Shown here piece after piece: positions 34,585 to 43,536 of a stretch of DNA of 64,000 nt. Positions within the stretch are counted from its first letter, which is position 1. Each line of letters opens with the position of its first letter. Below the pieces are notes generated by a model. The model made no database searches. It was not told the DNA's origin and worked only from the letters and a program-made list of their open reading frames with translations. The translations under genes and the position numbers were made by a program. The stretch is from Cohnella cholangitidis (GTDB taxonomy: Bacteria > Bacillota > Bacilli > Paenibacillales > Paenibacillaceae): the NCBI RefSeq assembly GCF_014107495.1, contig NZ_CP041969.1:3583501-3647500 (forward strand). Direction: 5' to 3'.

Positions 34585-36348
34585 ATGAGATGGCTGCCTT
34601 TCAAGCGGGTGCCGACATCGGGTTTCAACATTTTTCAGAAGCTGCTTGCGTCTTTCCTTCTAGCCATAATCCCGATCCTGCTCGTGAGCATGCTGATCAA
34701 CCGGTCGGGGGAATCTTCCGTCACCAAGGAGATCACGAATTCGCTCAAATCCAACGCCCGCTTCTACTTAAGCTCGTTCGAGCTGGAGATGGAGCGGGTT
34801 ATTCGAATGAAGCAGCAATATATTCTGGACAACGAGCTCCAGGATTTGATGATGTTCCATATGATCTATTCGGATGCCGACGTCGTCTACGCGATTCAGG
34901 ATATCGAGAGAAGATTGCAGCAGTTTCAAGACTCTAGTCTATTCGTGCAGGAATTGAAGCTGTATATTCCCGACCTCGGAACGACGATCCACAACCATAT
35001 CGTCAACAAAGAGATGCCCGCGGAAGAAGTGCAGGCGCTCGAACGGCTGTATGAATCGGGCAAGCGCATCTATCCGCTCGGGGACAGGCTAATTCTCGGG
35101 GAAAGATATCCTAAGAAAGGACCCAACGAAACGTCGGCCAAGTTATGGCTGGAGGTCGTGCTCTCCAAGGCGAATATGGAGCGGTCGTTGAGGGAAGTGG
35201 CTACGTACAACGGCGGGGAATCGCTGATCGTCGACCATTCGGGAGCTTGGTCGCTCGGTTCCTTGCCGCAGAACGATATGCCCTTAAATGAACTGCTCTC
35301 CATGCTTCAATTGGGTAAGGAGACGGATGAACCGCAACGGGGAATCGGCAGATTCACGATCGGGGACAAGCCTTATATTTACGCTTACGAATCTTCCAAG
35401 CTGCTCGATGCTTCGCTGGTCGTCTACGTGCCGGAGAACAGCTTCCTCGGTCCGATCAAATGGTACAAACAGCTTTACGTGCTGCTTGCGGTCACTTCGC
35501 TCGTGGTCATGGTTATCTTCTCCGCCTGGGTCTACAAGCTCGTACATCAACCGATGTACAGATTAACCGGAGCTTTCCGGCGGCTGGAGAAAGGCGATTT
35601 CAACGCGAAACTGACTTACGATCGCAAGGACGAGTTCAACTACTTGTATCAACAGTTCAACAAGATGTCGGGCAGGCTGCAGCAACTGATCCAAGACGTC
35701 TTCGAGCAGGAGCTGCGGCTTAACCGGGCGGAGCTGAAGCAATTGCAAGCGCAGATCAATCCGCACTTCCTCTATAACATCCTGTTCCTGCTGAACCGCA
35801 TCATTCAATTGGACGACATGGACAACGCGAAGAAGCTGACTCAGCATCTGGGCCAGTTCTTCCGGTTTATTACGCGCAACAAGGAGGACGAAGTTCGTCT
35901 AAGCGAAGAAATAGAGCATATCGAGGCTTATATCGGCATTCAGCAATTGCGGTTCGGCAGCAAGCTGTCGGTGGAGCTGCAACCGATTCCCGCGGAAGTC
36001 GAGAGCATGGAAGTGCCGAGGCTGATTCTGCAGCCTATCGTGGAGAACGCGTTCGAATACGGGTTGGAAGATCATCTGCAGAAGGGAATATTGAGAATCG
36101 CTTCGGAGATCGACGAGGGTCATCTCTTGATCCATATCCAGGATAACGGCGGCGGGTTAACCGACGAGAGGCTTGCGGAGCTCGATGCGCTGATGAAAGA
36201 ACGGAAGCGGGACATCGAGACGACGGGGATGGTCAACATCCATCGCCGGTTGCAGCTCAAGTTCGGCGATTCGTCCGGCTTATCCGTCGGAAGAAGCGAG
36301 CTCGGAGGGCTGCATGTCACGATGCGGCTGCCGCTCGGCCAACGATAG
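34585..36348 (+). CDS. Sensor histidine kinase, YesM type
   Basis: 587 residues. Two membrane helices (about 17-37 and 296-318) flank a large extracytoplasmic dCache-like sensor. A HAMP domain, then the HisKA_7TM-independent His_kinase motif LQAQINPHFLYNIL with phospho-acceptor near His394, and an ATPase domain (NAFEYGLEDH, DNGGGL, GMVNIHRRL) follow. YesM-type kinases sense oligosaccharides or their binding proteins and control adjacent importers. The ATG follows AGTAGGGACAACT. The cognate regulator gene starts 20 bp downstream. Confidence 0.93.
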   Translation: MRWLPFKRVPTSGFNIFQKLLASFLLAIIPILLVSMLINRSGESSVTKEITNSLKSNARFYLSSFELEMERVIRMKQQYILDNELQDLMMFHMIYSDADVVYAIQDIERRLQQFQDSSLFVQELKLYIPDLGTTIHNHIVNKEMPAEEVQALERLYESGKRIYPLGDRLILGERYPKKGPNETSAKLWLEVVLSKANMERSLREVATYNGGESLIVDHSGAWSLGSLPQNDMPLNELLSMLQLGKETDEPQRGIGRFTIGDKPYIYAYESSKLLDASLVVYVPENSFLGPIKWYKQLYVLLAVTSLVVMVIFSAWVYKLVHQPMYRLTGAFRRLEKGDFNAKLTYDRKDEFNYLYQQFNKMSGRLQQLIQDVFEQELRLNRAELKQLQAQINPHFLYNILFLLNRIIQLDDMDNAKKLTQHLGQFFRFITRNKEDEVRLSEEIEHIEAYIGIQQLRFGSKLSVELQPIPAEVESMEVPRLILQPIVENAFEYGLEDHLQKGILRIASEIDEGHLLIHIQDNGGGLTDERLAELDALMKERKRDIETTGMVNIHRRLQLKFGDSSGLSVGRSELGGLHVTMRLPLGQR

Positions 36349-36368
36349 AACGCGTGGAGGGGACGACT

Positions 36369-38048
36369 ATGTACCGCTTACTAATCGTAGACAACGAAGA
36401 ATACGTCGTTAACGGACTCGTGGAATTGTTCAGTCCGGACAAACATCCGACTCTTGAGGCGATGGGCGCCTATTCCGCGGCGGAAGCTCTGAACGTGCTG
36501 ATGACGACCAAGATGGATATCGTGATCACCGACATTCGGATGCCCGGCATGACGGGACTCGAGCTGCAGAAAATCATTGCCGCCAGATGGCCTTACTGCA
36601 AGGTCATCTTCCTGTCCGGCTATGACGACTTCAACTATGCGCAGGAGGCCATTCGGGGCGGTTCCGTGAACTATATCCTCAAAACGGAGACGGATGACGT
36701 CATTATCGACTCCGTCTATCAAGCAATCGAGAGGATCCGCGAAGAGCAAGAGACGCAGAACGTCCTAGAGGAAGCGAAAAAACAATTAAAGCAAGCGTTG
36801 CCCGCGCTTCAGCGGGAGTTCTTGGAGAGCCTGCTGATCGGAGACAAACAAGCGTTCCAATCGCTCGATAGCCAGCTCGATCAGCTCAATATTTCCCTAT
36901 CCCCGGATAAGCCCGTATTCGTCGCGGTCGGCAAAATAGACGAATGGCCGGCGGATTTTTCCCATTACTCCCGTTCCCTGCTGCTCTACGCGGTTCAGAA
37001 TATTTCCAACGAATACTTGTCGCTCTCGACGATGCATTTCTCCTTCGTGCACGATCGCTTCAGGATCGTCTGGCTCATCCAGTCGAAGGCGGAGCCATGG
37101 ATCGAGCAATTGCGCAACGAGAACATGGCGACGATGACCGCCCACTTCGTCTATGGGACATTCGAATGCATCCAATCGTCATGCCTGGATCTGCTGCACC
37201 TTCCGCTGTCTTTCGCGATCGGCAATCATCCCGTCGAATGGCAGGAGCTCGGCGGAGAGCTGGAGCAATTGCTCGGACGAATCAAATCGACGGTGAAGAA
37301 GCAGCAGCTATACATGGAACCGGATCGCTTGCCCGAAGACGAGGGGGGCCCGGCTCGCTCTAGCCAGAGCGAAGTGTTTAAGCATTACGAGCATCTTGGC
37401 TATTGTCTGGACCATAAGAACAAGGAAGAGTTTGTCCGCAAATTGGATTTCTTGATCCACACCGGGGACAAGGCCAAGCGGGCCAAGCAGCCGATGGTTT
37501 GCGTACAAATCGCGAGCTCGGTTTTCTCCATTCTGTTCGGGTACTTAGAGAAGCTACGCATCGACAGCCTTCCCGTGCCGATCGCCGAGATCAAGGAAGG
37601 ATACGATTCGGGGCAGCTCGATGCATGGGAACGGCAACGGGAGCAGCTGCGGATGATCGCCGAATACATTTTTACGGAGCACGTGCACGCAGAGGAAAGC
37701 GAAGAAAACCGGATCGTGCAGAGCATTCACGCCTATTTGGCGGCTAATCTGGGAGGGGATCTGTCCCTGAAGACGATGGCGTTCTCCATCGGGCATAACC
37801 CGTCCTACTTGTCGCGATTGTATAAGCAGAAGGCGGGCAAAGGCTTGTCCGAGACGATCATGGAATTGAAGCTGGCGAAAGCGAAGCAGTTGCTCGCGGA
37901 ACCGCAATACCGGATTCAGGATATTTCCCAAGCGGTCGGTTTCCTCTCGGATCATTATTTCTACCGTTTTTTCAAAAAAGCGACGAAGCTCACTCCCCAA
38001 GAATATCGGGAACGGTTGAATGTAAACGGAAGAGAGCCGCGCAAGTAA
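36369..38048 (+). CDS. Response regulator, YesN type (receiver + AraC HTH)
   Basis: 559 residues. The receiver domain (about 1-120) has phospho-acceptor Asp55 in ITDIRMPGMTG and Lys in YILKTE. A long middle region of unknown structure follows, then two AraC helix-turn-helix motifs (LSLKTMAFSIGHNPSYLSRLYKQ and IQDISQAVGFLSDHYFYRFFKK). ATG 36369 has GGAGGGGACG before it; GTG 36354 overlaps that site. It probably activates the importer operon and the divergent secreted propeller gene. Confidence 0.93.
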   Translation: MYRLLIVDNEEYVVNGLVELFSPDKHPTLEAMGAYSAAEALNVLMTTKMDIVITDIRMPGMTGLELQKIIAARWPYCKVIFLSGYDDFNYAQEAIRGGSVNYILKTETDDVIIDSVYQAIERIREEQETQNVLEEAKKQLKQALPALQREFLESLLIGDKQAFQSLDSQLDQLNISLSPDKPVFVAVGKIDEWPADFSHYSRSLLLYAVQNISNEYLSLSTMHFSFVHDRFRIVWLIQSKAEPWIEQLRNENMATMTAHFVYGTFECIQSSCLDLLHLPLSFAIGNHPVEWQELGGELEQLLGRIKSTVKKQQLYMEPDRLPEDEGGPARSSQSEVFKHYEHLGYCLDHKNKEEFVRKLDFLIHTGDKAKRAKQPMVCVQIASSVFSILFGYLEKLRIDSLPVPIAEIKEGYDSGQLDAWERQREQLRMIAEYIFTEHVHAEESEENRIVQSIHAYLAANLGGDLSLKTMAFSIGHNPSYLSRLYKQKAGKGLSETIMELKLAKAKQLLAEPQYRIQDISQAVGFLSDHYFYRFFKKATKLTPQEYRERLNVNGREPRK

Positions 38049-38153
38049 AAAGATCGAAGTAGATCGCCTTCAAGCGGCCGGCTTACAATTGGGTTACGGT
38101 TATAGGCCTAGCCGACTTCACTTCTTCACGGATTCCATAAGGGAGGCTCACGA

Positions 38154-39857
38154 ATGAATACTAAAAAAACTACGATCGTCCTTCTCGGTCTCATAATGGT
38201 CATCTCGATCCTACTCGCCGGCTGCTCGGGCAATAACGACGGTTCCCCTAACGCCAAACCTTCTCCATCCCCATCGTCCAGCGCATCCGCTGCAAATACG
38301 GGCACGGGAGAGACGGCCAAGGAAGGCTACGACGACGTGATCGATATCGATTGGTACGTTAACCTGTCTTGGTGGAAATATCCCGGCGACTACGGGAAAG
38401 ACAAGTTCTCGCAATACATTCGGGATCAATTCGGTCTGAACATTAACTTCATCACGCCGGCCGGAGACGGTTCCGACCAGATGTCGGCGATGATCGCGAC
38501 GGGGGAAGTTCCCGATCTGGTGACGGTCGAATCTTGGCTGGACTACAAAACGAAGCTCGCCAAGGGCGGATATTTGGTCTCGATCAACGAGCTTATCGAG
38601 AAATACGTTCCGGACTTTAAGCCATACGAGGATATCTTCAACTGGTACAAAGAATCGGACGGCAAAACCTACGCTTTACCTAACTATGCCTATTCCAGCT
38701 TTGCGCTGAAGCCGGGCGAGCAGCTGGAGCCGAACAGCGCGTTCACGCTCCGCAAAGATCTGTACGATCAGCTCGGAAGACCGGATATCTCCACCGCGAG
38801 CAAGTTTCTGGACGTGCTCGAACGCGTGAAGAACGAAATCAAAACTTACGACGGCAAGCCGCTCATTCCGTTGCAGCTGTACGAGTTCACGGCGAACGGC
38901 AACAACTCCGAGACCTGGCTGAACGAATATTTCGCCGTCCCTTACGAGGACAGCAACGGCAAGCTGATCAACCGCACCTACGATCCGAAATATTGGGAAG
39001 TGATCAAATTCCTGAACGAAGCGTATCGCAGGGGCCTGGTCTCCAAAGACAACTTTACGGACAAACGGGATCAGATCGTCGAGAAAATCGCCAGCGGGCG
39101 AGTGTTCGCGAGCTTAACCGCGCCGCAGGACTTCGCCGATCCGATGAGGACGTTGTATACGGCCGACAATAACGCGCAATTCGAGTCGTTCGCCCTGCGC
39201 AACTACGAAGGAGAAGATCCCGTTCTTACCGATATTCGCGGCTTCGGATGGCTGGTCACGATGGTCGGCAAGGATTCCAAGGCGCACGAACGGATCGCCA
39301 AGTTGCTTGCTTTCTTGAATAGCAAAGAAGGGCAGCACATGGTCCACTTCGGTTGGGAGAACGAGACTTACACGTATAATGCCGACGGCACGATCAAATG
39401 GACGCAGGAGTATCAAGACGCGCTCGCCAAAGGCGACGGCTCCGAGAAGAAGTGGGGCATGGGCTTCAATTTGCTGATGGACTGGTATTCCGTGAAGGAC
39501 TTGTTCCCGCAGCCGGAGAAGCCGGTCGATATCTATCTCGCCGAGAAGAACATGAAGAAACCTCTTGTACAGTACAGCTATGACACGAGCGCCAGGGGAG
39601 GAAAGCCGAACCCGGATCACCCGAACCGCGATCAAATGCTGGAAACCGGCAACCGTCTCTCTTTGTTCTGGGGCAAAGAGCTTCCGAGAATCATCATGGC
39701 GGAGTCGGAACAGAAAGCGCGCGCTCTCTATGAAGATACGCTCGCCAAAATGGACGAGATGGGAAGGGCAGAGCTCGACGAATACAACAACGAATTGTTC
39801 CAAGGCGCGAAAGAAGCTCTCAATATCGAGCGGTCTTGGCCGCTATTCCGCAAATAG
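38154..39857 (+). CDS. ABC transporter substrate-binding lipoprotein, LplA type
   Basis: 567 residues, the long solute-binding type found with LplB/YtcP permeases and YesMN regulators. Lipobox LLAGC. A Ser/Pro-rich linker (PSPSPSSSASA) follows, then DIDWYVNLSWWKYPG and TGEVPDLVTVESW. The ligand is unknown; the neighbouring enzymes suggest a furanoside-containing oligosaccharide. GGGAGG precedes the ATG. The 105-bp gap after the regulator gene may hold a regulated promoter. Confidence 0.92.
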   Translation: MNTKKTTIVLLGLIMVISILLAGCSGNNDGSPNAKPSPSPSSSASAANTGTGETAKEGYDDVIDIDWYVNLSWWKYPGDYGKDKFSQYIRDQFGLNINFITPAGDGSDQMSAMIATGEVPDLVTVESWLDYKTKLAKGGYLVSINELIEKYVPDFKPYEDIFNWYKESDGKTYALPNYAYSSFALKPGEQLEPNSAFTLRKDLYDQLGRPDISTASKFLDVLERVKNEIKTYDGKPLIPLQLYEFTANGNNSETWLNEYFAVPYEDSNGKLINRTYDPKYWEVIKFLNEAYRRGLVSKDNFTDKRDQIVEKIASGRVFASLTAPQDFADPMRTLYTADNNAQFESFALRNYEGEDPVLTDIRGFGWLVTMVGKDSKAHERIAKLLAFLNSKEGQHMVHFGWENETYTYNADGTIKWTQEYQDALAKGDGSEKKWGMGFNLLMDWYSVKDLFPQPEKPVDIYLAEKNMKKPLVQYSYDTSARGGKPNPDHPNRDQMLETGNRLSLFWGKELPRIIMAESEQKARALYEDTLAKMDEMGRAELDEYNNELFQGAKEALNIERSWPLFRK

Positions 39858-39931
39858 CTTCAATGCTCGTTCGTGCCGACGTCCTCGGACGCCGGCACGG
39901 ACCGTCATGAAACGGAAAGGGGGCCCTTCAC

Positions 39932-40885
39932 TTGCAATCGTCGACAGCGCTGGCCAAGCCTCGTCCAAGCGTCATCTCGCGTTGGCTTAAACAATGGCAA
40001 ATCCAGGTCATGGCCTTACTCGGGATTCTCTTCGTTCTCGCGTTCAACTATGCTCCCATGTTCGGGATCATCATTGCTTTCAAGAAGGCGGATTACTCCG
40101 TTAACCTGATGAGAAGCTTAACCGAAGCTCCTTGGGTCGGGTGGGACTATTTCAAAGAATTCATCCACGATTATCAATTCCGCGATATTCTGCTTAACAC
40201 GATCGGCTTGAACTTGCTACAACTGCTGATCAACTTTCCGGCACCGATTATATTCGCGATACTCATTAGCGAGATCGCCCACAAACGGTTCAAGAAAATC
40301 GTGCAATCGATCACTTATTTTCCGCATTTCATCTCGTGGATCGTCTTCGGCGGCATCATCATCAACATGCTGTCCGTGGAGACGGGAGTCATCGTGTCCG
40401 CCCTGCTTAAGCTAGGCATCATTAGCGAACCGGTATCTCTGCTCGGCGAACCGAACGCCTTCTGGCCTCTTATCATCATTACGTCGATAATCAAGGGTCT
40501 AGGCTGGGGGTCTATCATCTATTTGGCGGCGATTACCTCCATAGACCCTACCTTATACGAAGCGGCAACGATCGACGGAGCGGGGCGGTTCAGACGAATC
40601 TGGCACATTACGCTGCCCTCGATCTCCGGCACGATCATCGTCTTTTTCCTATTGTCCGTCAGCAATCTGCTTAACTCGTCCTTCGATCAGCTATGGGTGT
40701 TCCAGACGCCGTTAAACCTGGAACGGAGCGAAGTGATCGACACTTTCGTCTACAAGATCGGAATCACGCAGATGCGCTACTCGTACACGACGGCGGTCGG
40801 CTTGTTCAAATCGGCGGTGGCGTTGATCTTGCTCGTGGGCGGTCATCTCATCAGCAAAAAAGTCGCCGGGCGCGGTATTTTCTAG
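39932..40885 (+). CDS. ABC transporter permease, LplB type
   Basis: 317 residues, six membrane helices, EAA loop YEAATIDGAGRFRRIW. The start is TTG 39932 with GGAAAGGGGG about nine bases upstream. It pairs with the next permease; no ATPase gene is present, as usual for this class. Confidence 0.92.
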   Translation: MQSSTALAKPRPSVISRWLKQWQIQVMALLGILFVLAFNYAPMFGIIIAFKKADYSVNLMRSLTEAPWVGWDYFKEFIHDYQFRDILLNTIGLNLLQLLINFPAPIIFAILISEIAHKRFKKIVQSITYFPHFISWIVFGGIIINMLSVETGVIVSALLKLGIISEPVSLLGEPNAFWPLIIITSIIKGLGWGSIIYLAAITSIDPTLYEAATIDGAGRFRRIWHITLPSISGTIIVFFLLSVSNLLNSSFDQLWVFQTPLNLERSEVIDTFVYKIGITQMRYSYTTAVGLFKSAVALILLVGGHLISKKVAGRGIF

Positions 40886-40897
40886 GAGGGGACGCGT

Positions 40898-41770
40898 ATG
40901 GCAAGCAAAAAGTTCGATTTGTTTACGATTTGCAATTACGCCTTTCTGGCGCTCTTCTGCCTCGTCACGATCTATCCGGTCTATTTCGTCCTGATCGGTT
41001 CCTTCAACGACGGCAACGACTATATGCGGGGCGGCATCTTCTTGTTCCCGAGAGAATTTAGCCTCGCTAACTATCAGGTTGTGCTTCAGGACGAAAGGCT
41101 GTACACCGGGTTTAAGATCAGTATTCTGCGAACCGTGGTCGGTACCGTTACGAGCGTCTTTTTTACCGCGATGGTCGCTTATGCGATGTCCCGCAAAAAT
41201 TTGATGGCGCGCGGCCCATACTACTGGATTCACTTGGTTACTCTCTTTTTCGGGGGCGGATTGATTCCTTATTTTCTAGTGTTGAAGAACTTACACCTCA
41301 TTAATTCCTTCTGGGTGTACATCATCCCGACGTTGTTCTCGGTGTTCAACATGATTATCTTCAGCTCCTTCTTCCGGGAAATTCCCGAGGAAATCCACGA
41401 ATCGGCGACGGTTGACGGGGCGGGCGATTTCCGTATCTTCCTCGCGCTGTTCATTCCGCTGTCGGCTCCCGTGCTGGCCACCGTGGCGCTATGGAACGCG
41501 GTCGGGCATTGGAACTCGTTCTTCGACGCGATGATCTTCACGACCAAGGGAGATTTAATGCCGTTGCAGTTGTTCTTGATGAAAATGATCCGGGAAGCGG
41601 ACGTGATCTCGAACAGCCAATACGTGCCTCCCCAAGTGCAGAAGAAGATCAGCGTTCAGACGATCCGCATGGCCGCCATCATGATCAGCACGGTGCCGAT
41701 CTTGCTCGTCTATCCGTTCTTGCAGCGGTTTTTCGTGACCGGGTTTATGGTTGGATCTTTAAAAGGATAA
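40898..41770 (+). CDS. ABC transporter permease, YtcP/LplC type
   Basis: 290 residues, six membrane helices, EAA loop HESATVDGAGDFRIFL, and the long loop before the last helix with PPQVQKKISVQTIRMA that characterises this class. AGGAGG precedes the ATG by 9 bases. Confidence 0.92.
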   Translation: MASKKFDLFTICNYAFLALFCLVTIYPVYFVLIGSFNDGNDYMRGGIFLFPREFSLANYQVVLQDERLYTGFKISILRTVVGTVTSVFFTAMVAYAMSRKNLMARGPYYWIHLVTLFFGGGLIPYFLVLKNLHLINSFWVYIIPTLFSVFNMIIFSSFFREIPEEIHESATVDGAGDFRIFLALFIPLSAPVLATVALWNAVGHWNSFFDAMIFTTKGDLMPLQLFLMKMIREADVISNSQYVPPQVQKKISVQTIRMAAIMISTVPILLVYPFLQRFFVTGFMVGSLKG

Positions 41771-41815
41771 GGCAGGTAGTAAGGCGATTACGATTCGCGG
41801 AGAGGGGTAAGGGAG

Positions 41816-42904
41816 ATGGGGGAACGGAACACGAAGGAACAAAACATGACGGGACAGCGCAGGGCGGAACACAACATGACGGGACAGAAAATGCAAGACC
41901 GGCCTGCTTATCGATTGTTCGATGACGATGACGGAATCTATAATTACTGCCCTTCGCCGGTGCTCGTGGATGACACGACGATGTACATTTTCTATTGCGC
42001 CAACGCGTGGCCGGGGCTCGTCATTGACGATATTTACGCTCGCAAAGGCAAGCTCGAGGACGGACGTTGGACATTCGGAGACCGATTTCGCGTGCTCCAG
42101 CCCGATCGGCTCGGTTGGGACTGCATTCATGTATGCGATCCCGACGTGATCAAGGGCGAATTCCGCTACCGGGGCGAAACTTATAGTTGGATGATGGTGT
42201 ACTTGGGCTGCGATATTCACTATTGCTATCACAATCAGGTCGGTATCGCCTTCGCGAAGGAAATCGAAGGGCCTTACATTAAATACGACCGCAATCCGGT
42301 TGTCCAGTACGACGAAATGTTCCATTGGGGAGCCGGGCAAGCGAGCGTCGTGTCGCTGGACGGCAAAGGCAAATTCCGCATGCTGTATTCGCAGACGGTT
42401 CACGAATACGCGAGACGGCTGCAAGGCTGCCGTACATTCTGGCGGGATTTCGATCTCTCCGACGCCGATCATCCGATCATAGGCGAAGAAGTCGCCATGC
42501 ATGTAGGCGGTATACACAATCGGGACGGAGCAGGAGAAGTCGCCGTAGTCAATCCGACGATCGTATGGGACAGGGGTAACGACCTGTATTATCTCACCCG
42601 GGAAGGCACGCCTTTCGACAAGACCCGATCGCCGGACTTCATCGCTCCGTATACGCAGGTGTCGGTCATTTCCCGTACCGACTTCGAGAACAACGAAGGC
42701 GGCTGGCGAACGGTCTACAACATCGACGGCAAAGATACCGGATACGAGCGGAACCATAATGCCGGTCTCGTGAAAGACGCCTATGGCTGGTTGGCTAGGC
42801 AAGGCGTATTGCCCGTGGCGACGACGGTGTCGGAGCTTAAAGAGCAGGATTTCCTATGGACGTACCGGATTTACTATCAAGAATTGACACTGCCTACTAG
42901 ATGA
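41816..42904 (+). CDS. Cytoplasmic beta-propeller glycosidase-like protein
   Basis: 362 residues without a signal peptide. It is a paralogue of the secreted protein at 32956-34377: WDCIHVCDPDVIKGEF, LGCDIHYCYHNQVGIAF, RNPVV, WGAGQASVVSLDGKG and YERNHNAGL align in the same order. The first 25 residues contain a repeat (NMTGQ twice, 10 residues apart) and may not be part of the fold; ATG 41891 (MQDRPAYRLF) is an alternative start. The secreted/cytoplasmic pairing around an importer suggests sequential cleavage outside and inside the cell. Family and linkage are not assigned. Confidence 0.75.
   Translation: MGERNTKEQNMTGQRRAEHNMTGQKMQDRPAYRLFDDDDGIYNYCPSPVLVDDTTMYIFYCANAWPGLVIDDIYARKGKLEDGRWTFGDRFRVLQPDRLGWDCIHVCDPDVIKGEFRYRGETYSWMMVYLGCDIHYCYHNQVGIAFAKEIEGPYIKYDRNPVVQYDEMFHWGAGQASVVSLDGKGKFRMLYSQTVHEYARRLQGCRTFWRDFDLSDADHPIIGEEVAMHVGGIHNRDGAGEVAVVNPTIVWDRGNDLYYLTREGTPFDKTRSPDFIAPYTQVSVISRTDFENNEGGWRTVYNIDGKDTGYERNHNAGLVKDAYGWLARQGVLPVATTVSELKEQDFLWTYRIYYQELTLPTR
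41843..41887 (+). repeat. 30-bp period direct repeat at a gene start
   Basis: AACATGACGGGACAG occurs at 41843-41857 and 41873-41887, with further GGAACA-like echoes upstream from 41820. Each copy carries an in-frame ATG. Confidence 0.65.
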
Positions 42905-42922
42905 GTTGGGAGGCGAATCGCA

Positions 42923-43498
42923 ATGTCCAGAATCTATGTCCTGCAATCGCCCCGAATGGCCGCGGCGGCCGCAAGGATGAAAGCCGACGTTAATTTCCTG
43001 GGAGCCGTCGACGTGCAAACGGCGGATTGGCTCTCGGACAATCATGTTTTCCTTCGCGAGACGTGGGAGACGGGAGCGGTGACGGCGAAGCAGCTTCAAA
43101 GGCTGTATCACCGATTGTTTCCGGGAGATTGGCTCGTCATGGACGGCTCGTTGCCGGACGGGCTTAGGAAGAAAGCCGGTATGTATGCCCGCGAGTTGGG
43201 GGCTAGAGTGGTTATTGGGCTTAGCGGCAACGGAGAAGCGGGTAGTGCGTCCTCCGATGATCTGATAGATGTCGCGGATGGAGTCGATATTCTGGTACAC
43301 GCCCCTAATGCTCGGTGGAGCGGAAATCCCGGCACGATCGTGTCGCTCGAAGCGGGGGACAATCTCGACGCATGGGTCGGCGCCATGGCTCTGTGCTTGA
43401 TGAACGGTCTGAGCTTGGAGCAGTCGCGATCCTTTTGCCAACGTGCCGCGGCTTTCGAAGAGGAGCTTCCTTGGTACGACGAGGTTGCTTATGGTTGA
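42923..43498 (+). CDS. Half-length PfkB-like protein
   Basis: 191 residues. The pattern WLVMDGSLPDGLRKKAGMYA resembles the middle of ribokinase-type kinases (GSLPxG), and EAGDNLDAWVGAMALCLMNG resembles the GAGDxFxAG catalytic region with the Asp kept but the first Gly replaced by Glu. The N-terminal half, including the sugar-binding lid, is missing. A regulatory or degenerate paralogue of the ribokinase encoded 1 kb downstream is plausible; enzymatic activity is doubtful. GGGAGG lies nine bases before the ATG. It is tightly placed within the operon (18 bp after the propeller gene). Confidence 0.6.
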   Translation: MSRIYVLQSPRMAAAAARMKADVNFLGAVDVQTADWLSDNHVFLRETWETGAVTAKQLQRLYHRLFPGDWLVMDGSLPDGLRKKAGMYARELGARVVIGLSGNGEAGSASSDDLIDVADGVDILVHAPNARWSGNPGTIVSLEAGDNLDAWVGAMALCLMNGLSLEQSRSFCQRAAAFEEELPWYDEVAYG

Positions 43499-43510
43499 TT
43501 TTCATAACAT

Positions 43511-43519
43511 TGCTATAAT
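43511..43519 (+). promoter_or_regulatory. Possible extended -10 promoter
   Basis: TGCTATAAT matches an extended -10 (TGnTATAAT) 18 bases before the nucleoside-hydrolase-like start. A -35 at proper spacing is not evident, and the short leader makes it uncertain. Confidence 0.3.
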
Positions 43520-43536
43520 GGAGGGTATACTCACCT

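Noticed and set aside
41759..42802. 347-codon minus-strand ORF opposite the cytoplasmic propeller
   Set aside because: Composition is antisense-like and the plus strand holds a protein with a convincing paralogue 8 kb away.
43495..43519. Standard SigA promoter TTGATT...TATAAT before the IUNH-like gene
   Set aside because: The spacer is only 13 bp; only an extended -10 is defensible.
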